Source: Gnetum montanum (Eukaryota > Streptophyta > Gnetopsida > Gnetales > Gnetaceae). From it: DNA of 64,000 nt. Below, one piece after another: positions 56,672 to 64,000 of this stretch. How positions within the stretch are numbered: the first letter of the stretch is position 1; every line of letters begins with the position of its first letter. Below the pieces are notes generated by a model. It searched no databases. It was not told the DNA's origin and saw only the letters and a list, made by a program, of their open reading frames with translations. Location: positions 64,001-128,000 of the forward strand of contig MNCI01009117.1 in assembly GCA_015680685.1 (NCBI GenBank), given 5' to 3'. The position numbers and the translations under genes are program-made.

Positions 56672-58826
56672 CAGTCATTTTTCATATGGGGCCAATAGTA
56701 GCCTAACCATCTAATCTTAGTGGCCATGGCTCTAGGTCCTATATGTCCATCACAAACACCCACATGAACCTCCTCTAGGACTATTCTAGCTTTGATTTTT
56801 CCTAAGCACTTTAGGAGTTTTCCATCATAGGATTGTCAACATAATGTGTTATCACCTATGATGACATACTACTTTGACCACTTGTGTATGGCATCTTTCT
56901 GAGTAGCCAAGTCTTGTGAGGATTCACCATGCATAAGGTAAAATTTGATATCAACATACCATTCCTTGGAAGGATCAGTATGAATGATGGCCATAAAGGT
57001 ATCCTCAATGTTCTATGTGATGGAAGTAGCATAGTCCATAGTTAATATGGGCAACTTGTTAAACACATATGGCATCACACTAAGGGCTAATGTTGCAATT
57101 TCATTAGCTATAGAATTTTCATTTCAAGGTATGTATTGGGTATCAACATCTATGAATTGTTGTAGTAATTTCTTTCCTAGGTCACAATAAGGTTGTAAGT
57201 GCTTAGCTTTTCATGCATAGGCTTGGGTTACTTGGTTAACCATGAGTTGTGAATCGCCCTTGATGGCTAGGTGTCTAATTCCTAGGTTTCAAGTTATCAT
57301 CATTCCTCTAATCAAACCCTCATATTCTACTATATTGTTGGTACACAAGAACCCAAAATGATAGGAAAAGGATCATTTTTCATTAGATGGGAATGTTATG
57401 ATGGTAGCAGCACTAACCCCATGGGCAATTGAAGCTCCATCAAAGTTCATGACTGCCTCATAATGCTCAAGTACTTGGCTACTTGTGTTAATGTGTTCAT
57501 TAGGGAACTCAAGGTCTATGGTTGCTTGGTCATCAATTGATGAAACTTGGAGCTATACAGCTATAGCTTGACCTTTTGTTGAGGATTGATGGTTGTAATG
57601 GAGGTTGAACTCTATGGTTATGAATTTCCATTGGGCTATACAGCTACTTTCATAGATGTTGATCATCATGGCTCTAAGTATGTTGTCCTTGCAAATTACA
57701 TTGACTTAACTTATAAAGAGGTAACATCTTCATTTCTTCAAATAGAACACTAGTGCTAGACAATGCTTCTCCACTTTGATGTATTAGGTCTCATGGGCTA
57801 CTAATGCATGGCTCAGTTAGTATATAGGCATTTTTACGCTATCATCATGTTTTTGATAGAGTAGAGAGACAATGGATGTATCAAAAATGGCAAGACAAAT
57901 GTAAACCAGTTTACCCTCTTACAAAGGATAGACTATAGGTAACTGTGTTAATTCTTGCTTAAGGTTTTTAAAGGCTTCTTAGCATTGAACCATCCACTCA
58001 TGGTAAAGTCCTTTTTTAAGCAAGTGATGCATGGATTGTAACTTATGCATAAGCCTAGCAATAAACCTATGAATAAACTATAGTCTACCTTGTAATCCCT
58101 AAACCTCTTTAAGGTTGGTAGGTACTACTAATTTGGTTATGGACTTAACCTTATTAGAATCTATGTGTATCCCTACTCAGATACTACAAAGCCAAGCATC
58201 TTACCAATCTTGACACCGAAGACATACTTCTTAGGATTGAGCCTAAGCTCATATTTGAGGCATCGTTTAAGCACTAGATCTAGGTCATTGGCATGGTCAT
58301 TGGCTATTTTAAACTTCATAGCTATATCATTTACATAATCATTAAGCAAACTTAACATGTGATCGGTAAAGATATAGGTCATGGCTCTTTGGTATGTTGC
58401 TTCGATGTTCTTAAGGCCAAAGGACATCATGGTATAACAAGAAGTACCCCATGGGGTCATAAAGGTTGTACTAAGTTGGTGCTCTAGGTTCATCCTAATT
58501 TGGTTATATCCCAAGAATTCATCCATGAAGGAAAACAAGGCATGTTCGACTATAGTATCAACAAGTTGATCAATACTAGGCAAAGGAAAGTCATCCTTGA
58601 TGGTGACTTTATTTAGATCTTGAAAATCAATGCAAATACGAATACTCCCATTTTTCTTAGGGACTACCACTCTGTTGGATACCCATTTGGCATAATGGAT
58701 AGCCCTAATGAAACTTGCTTGATAGAGCTTTGATATTTCATCACGAACTACCAAGGCCAAATCAAGTCTAATCTTGTGCACTTTTTGCTTAACTGGTCCA
58801 AAATTGAAGTCCTGGGACCTTCCCAA
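56672..58826 (-). pseudogene. pol: Tat-lineage pol: RT, RNase H, archaeal-type RNase H, start of integrase
   Basis: RT open from 58826 to 58173 (KLYQASFIRAIHYAKWVSNR, VVVPKKNGSIRICIDFQDLN, FLGYNQIRMN; the catalytic box is YVNDIAMK, first Asp changed to Asn). RNase H to about 57700 (PTNLKEV, LSHALVAHET). Second, archaeal-type RNase H at about 57455-57225 (MNFDGASIAHGVSAA, NNIVEYEGLIRGMM, LAIKGDSQLMVNQVTQAYA: D, E and D all visible). Then a linker and the first half of the integrase zinc finger (HVGVCDGHIGPRAMATKIRW, YYWPHMKNDC) up to the nested element. Continues at 46935. Better preserved than the copy at 21.1-22.7 kb. Confidence 0.9.
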
Positions 58827-59703
58827 GCCAACACAAGGTCAAACCCATTAAAATTAGGCTCCCCAGAGGTCTATAATAGTCAAAAAGCAAGTTTTGAAGC
58901 CTTCCCCCTTTATTTCCATGTTCATCAATGTCCAAAAGAGGAGGATTAGCATTGCAAATCAAAATCCAAGCAAAAATTAGGTCAAAATGCTCAAAGAAGT
59001 GGCTAGAGCCTAGACCTAAACTTATGCATCTCTCAGCTTTGTTTCAAGGCAATTCAAGGCCATTTTAGGTGTTAATAGATGTTGAAATGACTTCCCCTCT
59101 TCTTCCATGCTAGGTATATTATCCTTATTATTGAAAAATACATGTACACTTGTTGATGAATTCAGAGTGATTTTGGACCACTTTGACCATGTCTTTGGGC
59201 CCCTAGGGCTACAGACTTCGATTTTGCAAGTTTCTAGTTGATTTTGGACATGTTTAAAGGTTGTTTAAAGATACTTAAGGTCTTCCACCACCCCCCCACC
59301 CTACTATTTCCATGCTAAGTTACTCAAGTGTGGGAGAATGAGGGGAATGGGTTTTGGAGGTTGGTACAAAGTCAAACAAGTAAAATATTGAGGTTGTGAG
59401 GTCCTAGGGTTCTTTGGTGAAGATCTTTGATTTGTGAGAGTGTCATCTTACCTCTAAAAGTGGAAAATAAACTTCCCCCATTACTTCCATGCTAGGGAGG
59501 TTACTCTAGTATGCAAGAAGTAAGAATCCTAGATCTAGACCAATTCAGGTCATAATCAGCCGTGCATGTTGCCTCCCAAGGTTGACAAGGTCAAGGGCTA
59601 TGGATTCATGTTAAAATTTGATAGTTTTTGGCATTCCTAAGTGGTTTTTTGGCTTCTCCCCACCCTTTCCATGCTAGGATGGATAGCTCAACATGGAAAA
59701 CTA

Positions 59704-59781
59704 NNNNNNNNNNNNNNNNNNNNNNNNNNNNNNNNNNNNNNNNNNNNNNNNNNNNNNNNNNNNNNNNNNNNNNNNNNNNNN
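59704..59781. other. Assembly gap (78 N)
   Basis: N run inside the tandem array, probably a repeat-induced assembly gap. Confidence 0.95.
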
Positions 59782-60317
59782 CCACACTAGGGATAGAAAC
59801 CTTAGTGTGGCAAACAAAGGGGAATGGATTTTTGACAAATTTTGATCTCAATCAAGTTCGCATGTCAACCTTCAGGATTACCAAGGTTGAGGACTAGGGT
59901 TTGGTGTTAAGTTTTGGCAATTTTAAGTATCCCTAAGTGGGTTTTTGATGTCCTCCTTTTCTTCCATGCTGGGAATAGAAATCTAAATATGGAAAACAAG
60001 AGGGAGTGGATTTTTGACCAATTTTGACCTCAATTGACTTTGTATGTCAACTTCCAGGGCTACTGAGGTCCAGGACTAGGGTTTGGAGCTAAAAATGATC
60101 ATTTTAGAGGTTTTTTAGTGTATTTTTGACTTCCCCCCTCTTTCCACATTGGGTATTCCACACTTAGCATGGAAAATGGGAGGAAAGCTTTTTGGTGCTT
60201 TATTATCAATTTCGGTCATGCATACAGGTTCCTAAGGTCACTAGTGATGATGGTGAATGTTTGGTGTTAAAACTTGGCTATCTTGAAGATTGATGAGTGA
60301 TTTTTAGGTTCCCAACA

Positions 60318-60337
60318 CCCCCCCCCCCCCCCCCCCC
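60318..60337. repeat. Poly-C tract (20 C)
   Basis: Inside one unit of the 180-bp array, in the C-rich part that precedes TTTTCCATG. Expanded from the CCCC present in other units. Confidence 0.95.
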
Positions 60338-60967
60338 TTTTCCATGTTGGGATTTCCATGCTCAAAATTGAAAATTGGGGGAAAAGACTTTTGGTTGATT
60401 TCGGCATTGCATGCAAGTTTTCAAGGTTTCTAGTGATGAATGATGCTACTTTATGTTAAAATTTCATTTTTTCAAGGTTGAAAATGCATTTTTTGAAATC
60501 TCCCCCATCCCCCAACACCACCGCCAATGCCCCCGTCCCACTNTGACTACTAACATCTAATGTCAAAATTTGGTCATCTCAAAGGTCATAATGTAATTTT
60601 TGGACTTTCCCTCCTTTTTCCATGCTAAGACTTCTATGCTCCTCATGGAAAATTGGAAGGAATGCTTTTTTGTTACTTTTGGAAACTCTCAAGCATGAAT
60701 GTACGCTTCCCAGTTTGCCAGTGATGATGACTACTACTTGATGTTAAGATTTGGTTATTTCAAGATTGATAAAGCATTTTTTTGGACTCCCGCCACTCCC
60801 TCTCCATTTTTCATGCCAGGGCTTCTATGCTTAGCATGAAGAATTAGGGGAAAAGATTTTTTGATCACTTTTTACCAATATGATCATGCATGAATGCTCA
60901 TAGGGTTGCCAGCATTGGTCATCAATGCCTAAGGTCAACATGTGATCGTTTTCGGGGCTATGAGAGG

Positions 60968-61938
60968 TGATGAGCAAAGAGGTACCCCTACGCTCAACCA
61001 TACGAATATGAGTGTTTCACGCACGATCCAGTCAAATTCTAAGGACTAAGTGCTTATGCACCCTTGTGGAACAAGGATGGGTTGGTTGATTGTTGTCTTC
61101 CCAAGCTTACCTATATGTCATGATTATATGGTTAAGTAAAATTGAGGCATATGATTTTTATAGCTTTTATGTTTTTATGTCCTATGCTAGTAGGGCAGTA
61201 GAGAGGTAACCAAGTGAGTAATTTAACTTAACTACTCATTAACTAAGTTCTAACTAATCCTAACACCAACATCCATTCCCACTTGTCATACACATCTTGA
61301 ACTAGTGCAACACTACTAGGATTACCAAACACTAATAGTTACTAGGTTACCAAGCATTACACGCATGCTCAAAGTGGTTGTGCTTATGTAATTTAACAAT
61401 TTTATTAATTAATTAAAATGAATTTCTATGCTAATAATCAAAATGTAAAGCGCATAAAATAAAATAAAATAAAATAAATGCATAAGAAAATAAAATAAAA
61501 GAAATGTGTAAGAAAAAAAATCTCAAGTGCTACAAGGATGAATCAAAGAGTTTATCTCTATTTCCATACACAAGGTGTGATCAGGTACACCATGCTTGAA
61601 TAAAGATCTATCCACACTTAGACATCCTGCTGTGGGCACTTGGAAAATACTCTAACTTTCAAATAGACTACCAGATTTTTGCTACTTGACTACTAAAAGA
61701 CTTCTCTCAATTATGCACCTAGGCACTGTATTTATAGGCTTGGGAGCAACTACTCTAATAATTAGAGTAACCACTCTAATAATTAGAATAAATGCTAAAG
61801 TAACCACTAGAGTAATGACTCTAATAATTAGAATAACTACTAGAGTAACTACTAGAGTAACCACTCTAATAATTAGAGTAACCACTAGAATAACTACTCT
61901 AATAATTAGAATAACTACTAGACTAACCACTCTCATCA
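60968..61938 (-). mobile_element. 3' LTR of family R copy 4 (minus strand)
   Basis: Minus strand starts TGATGAGAGTGG at 61938 and ends CTTTGCTCATCA at 60968; 971 bp. U3 (61740-61938) consists of ACTCTAAT-A-ATTAGAGT palindromes and relatives. TATAAATA box at 61729-61736. R/U5 shows the family blocks (GTTTATCTC near 61549, GGTACCCCTACGCTCAACC at 60981). Preceded on this strand by internal sequence and a purine tract, so it is the 3' LTR. The 5' part lies beyond the window. Confidence 0.9.
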
Positions 61939-61950
61939 TACCCCCACAGC
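61939..61950 (-). other. Polypurine tract of family R copy 4
   Basis: Minus strand GCTGTGGGGGTA directly abuts the LTR start TGATGAG. Best-preserved purine tract of the family in this window. Confidence 0.75.
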
Positions 61951-61999
61951 TGAATGAAAACACATCCTCGAGTTCCTTACAAAATATTAGGAAAGTATG

Positions 62000-62720
62000 G
62001 GATTATTGACTAATTGAAAACTGATAGTGGAATGGGATGACAAACTCAACGTGCCTAGTGAATGAATCAATAAGCATATTACAACATTAGTGTTCATGAT
62101 CATTATGGTGAACACTCGTACATAAATGACATCCAAGCCTTTATTTGATAGTTTGAAGAGAAAAAGAGAGAGAGAGAAAAGATGGAGCATGTTGCCTCCA
62201 ATGCCAAGATTGCGCCTTCCATTGTTTATCCATAGCCATGCCACCAAACTTTCTCCTTTCGTAAATACTCCAGTTCTGATCCATCTTGAGTGCTTCCTTC
62301 AAGCCTAGTCCATTATTTGTATGATCGCCATCTACACACATAACACAATTACAAATGAGCAAGGATAGATAATCCACAATGTAGTTGATACCTTGCCTCG
62401 ATATGAAGTGCATTGGCTGAGTTGTGGTTATGGTAGAAATTGGTTTGGAGATTTATCACTGGCAATTACCCAAGGTGTAGGGGTTAGGCAATTAGTAAAA
62501 TGGAAAAAATTGAAAAATTTGTGCTAGGGCCCCCATGACTAAGAGTGAACCTCTGGTAGCTATAAGATGGAAAAACATGAGGAATAAGAAAAATGAAAAA
62601 TATCAATGGCAACACCAATAAAATGGATGTCATGGATGGGGATGAAACAAGAAATGATTGATTCCAAGAAATTTTTAAGGAAAAGAAGTTAACAATTGCA
62701 CCAAAAAGAAATTCCAATGG
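62000..62720 (-). pseudogene. Short 3' ORF with probable 60-nt intron, family R copy 4
   Basis: Minus-strand homolog of 55.4-55.9 kb. The donor GGCAAG/GTATCAAC and acceptor TGTGTGTAG/ATGG bound 62391-62332. Downstream frames read LKEALKMDQNWSIYERRKFG then GMAMDKQWKAQSWHWRQ, or alternatively VAWLWINNGRRNLGIGG. The first frame is open here where copy 3 has a stop. Function unknown. Confidence 0.4.
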
Positions 62721-64000
62721 GTCCTCCCTAAAGCAAGCTCATGCCCTTTATGCCCTAACAAACCCACAAACCAAAGAGTTCATAGGCTCTAGCAATGTCA
62801 TTTGGAATTAAGAGTTAAAAACTTACCCACAAGAATTCACCAAAGAAAAAAAATGCATCAACCTAGAATGGACTAATGATAAAACCAACAATGAGGTGGA
62901 ACAATGGGGATAAAGATGGAGAGGAAAGAATGGAATGGAATCCCAAGAATAAGGTTGTGTAAAGTCCCTTGTGTATTTTATGGTTAATGTAACTAAGTAG
63001 AACTCATCACAAATATAGACTCAAACAAACCACATCTAGTGACCTCACATCAACACACTTGACCAATTCATCCACTTGAAGCAACATGAATGCTTCCATA
63101 AAGAGTCACCATCATTCCGAGGAGAGCGAGATGGAGAAGCAGGAAGCGAGAAAGGGCCTTAGTTAGAGGGAACCTTCAGGCATGGGTAACATGTATTTCC
63201 AGTTCCATAATCAATGCTTGTAGCCCATATTACTCTATTATGTCTAAGGGATGTGCTTTGAATTCTCACTTTTCTTCCTTTTATTTTTTGTTTTTTGCAT
63301 GAGAACCACACCATGCAAAGACTTATTTTTATTCACTCAGCTTCCTGATATTTGAACAATGTTAGAATGGCAGAAAACCCAAGAAAAAGCATCCAAGAAC
63401 CCAAGAGAATGGCCAACACAAATGCATCAAATCCCCTTGAAGTCACACCCTTCTCATCCTTTGAGTCTTTCCTTGGTTTGAAAAATACCCAACCACCAAT
63501 TCATTAACAAGTTTACTTAGAAAAAAGGGACTATACAATGTCAAGCCAAAGAAGACCATAGAGTTGTATGGATGAGTGGATGGTGTGGACTCATTGCCTG
63601 TTTTACCAGAAGAACCATACCTTAATATCAACATCATAATTCAAAGGTAAAAATCAAACATTAGTAATCAATATGATATAATTCAATCTACCATCATGAG
63701 CACTTATTAGATGATAAATAAAAGCAATGAAGCAATCAAAGAAATACTAAAAATATGAACAATGGTGTAAAACAAAAATAAGAAAATTTGGAAAAATGTG
63801 TAAAAAAAATTCAAAAATAACTGAGGGCCTAGAATGGTCAGCATAGGTAGCCATCTCCCCCACAACTAATTTGGAAGGAGGAGATCTAAAATAGTGACCA
63901 GGGTTGTCCATCAATAGAGGTAGCATGTGTACTGGATGTCCTAAGCTCATGGAAAGGTTTGGTTTGTTGCACATTGACCAAAAGTTTCTTATCTAGGCTC
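62721..64000 (-). other. 3' internal region of family R copy 4, running into pol end
   Basis: Minus-strand counterpart of 53.93-55.35 kb: the GGTCAATGTGCAACAAACCA segment at 63965-63946 is the end of integrase, followed by the GGGGGAGATGGCTACCTATG block, an AT-rich tract, the CATGGTGTGGTTCTCATG block (63310) and the CATGAGCTTGCTTTAGGGAG block (62745). No intact ORF. Confidence 0.65.

Larger units (their letters stand above)
58830..60960. repeat. Degenerate ~180-bp tandem array upstream of Tat-like RT
   Basis: The CCATGCTAGGG landmark recurs near 59107, 59308, 59486, 59668, 59783, 59964, 60140, 60340, 60622 and 60815. Same monomer as at 23.63-26.66 kb. RT is joined to the array with no spacer (junction near 58808), unlike the other copy, so about 1 kb has been deleted here. 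Contains a 78-N gap (59704-59781), one N at 60543 and a 20-C run. Confidence 0.85.

Noticed and set aside
61682-62009. Two long open frames on both strands reading repeated I-I-R-V-T / V-V-T-L
   Set aside because: Produced by the palindromic AATAATTAGAGTAACCACT repeats of U3, not by coding sequence.

Overview
The window is plant nuclear DNA made almost wholly of old, decayed LTR retrotransposons. No intact cellular gene was recognised. Very AT-rich sequence, scarce CpG, stop codons explained mostly by C-to-T/G-to-A changes, nested insertions and LTR pairs several percent diverged point to a large, slowly purged seed-plant genome. A gymnosperm is a plausible inference but is not proven by anything here.

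Four groups of elements account for most of the window. (1) A Ty3/gypsy Athila/Tat-like family, called family R here, has LTRs of about 750-970 bp and a primer binding site for tRNA-Asp. It supplies 1-9331 (pol, 3' ORF and 3' LTR, interrupted by an LTR insertion), 14314-19885 (deleted copy), 46941-56666 (nearly complete copy) and 60968-64000 on the minus strand (3' end only). (2) A Tat-lineage family with a second, archaeal-type RNase H lies on the minus strand. One copy has gag and protease at 30.9-33.4 kb and RT-RNase H at 21.1-22.7 kb. Another has RT to integrase at 56.7-58.8 and 46.0-46.9 kb, split by the family R element nested in it. Both carry roughly 180-bp tandem arrays upstream of RT. 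(3) A chromovirus (gypsy with chromodomain) lies on the minus strand at 37747-44530, with both LTRs, an initiator-Met-type primer binding site, a polypurine tract and a likely target duplication. (4) Small unassigned gypsy scraps occur near 13.5 and 36.7-37.4 kb.

Layout: 1-9.3 kb family R copy 1; 9.3-14.3 kb AT-rich sequence without recognisable genes; 14.3-19.9 kb family R copy 2; 19.886-19.960 kb a full-length tRNA-Asp copy including CCA, sitting between two head-to-head family R LTRs; 21-36 kb Tat-like element with several satellites; 36-37.7 kb gag-protease scrap; 37.7-44.5 kb chromovirus; 44.6-61 kb second Tat-like element hosting the 46.9-56.7 kb family R copy; 61-64 kb minus-strand family R copy.

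The most striking observation is the inverted-LTR/tRNA/LTR junction at 19.36-20.94 kb. It reads as a frozen reverse-transcription accident in which the whole tRNA primer, not just its last 18 bases, was copied into DNA. Other notable points are U3 regions built from different short palindromic repeats in each subfamily, a 3' region whose ORF differs between copies of one family, and a probable contig flip at 45593-46038 revealed by a perfect 171-bp inverted duplication flush with assembly gaps. Comparisons with families and the plant tRNA-Asp sequence are from memory, and identities were judged by eye.
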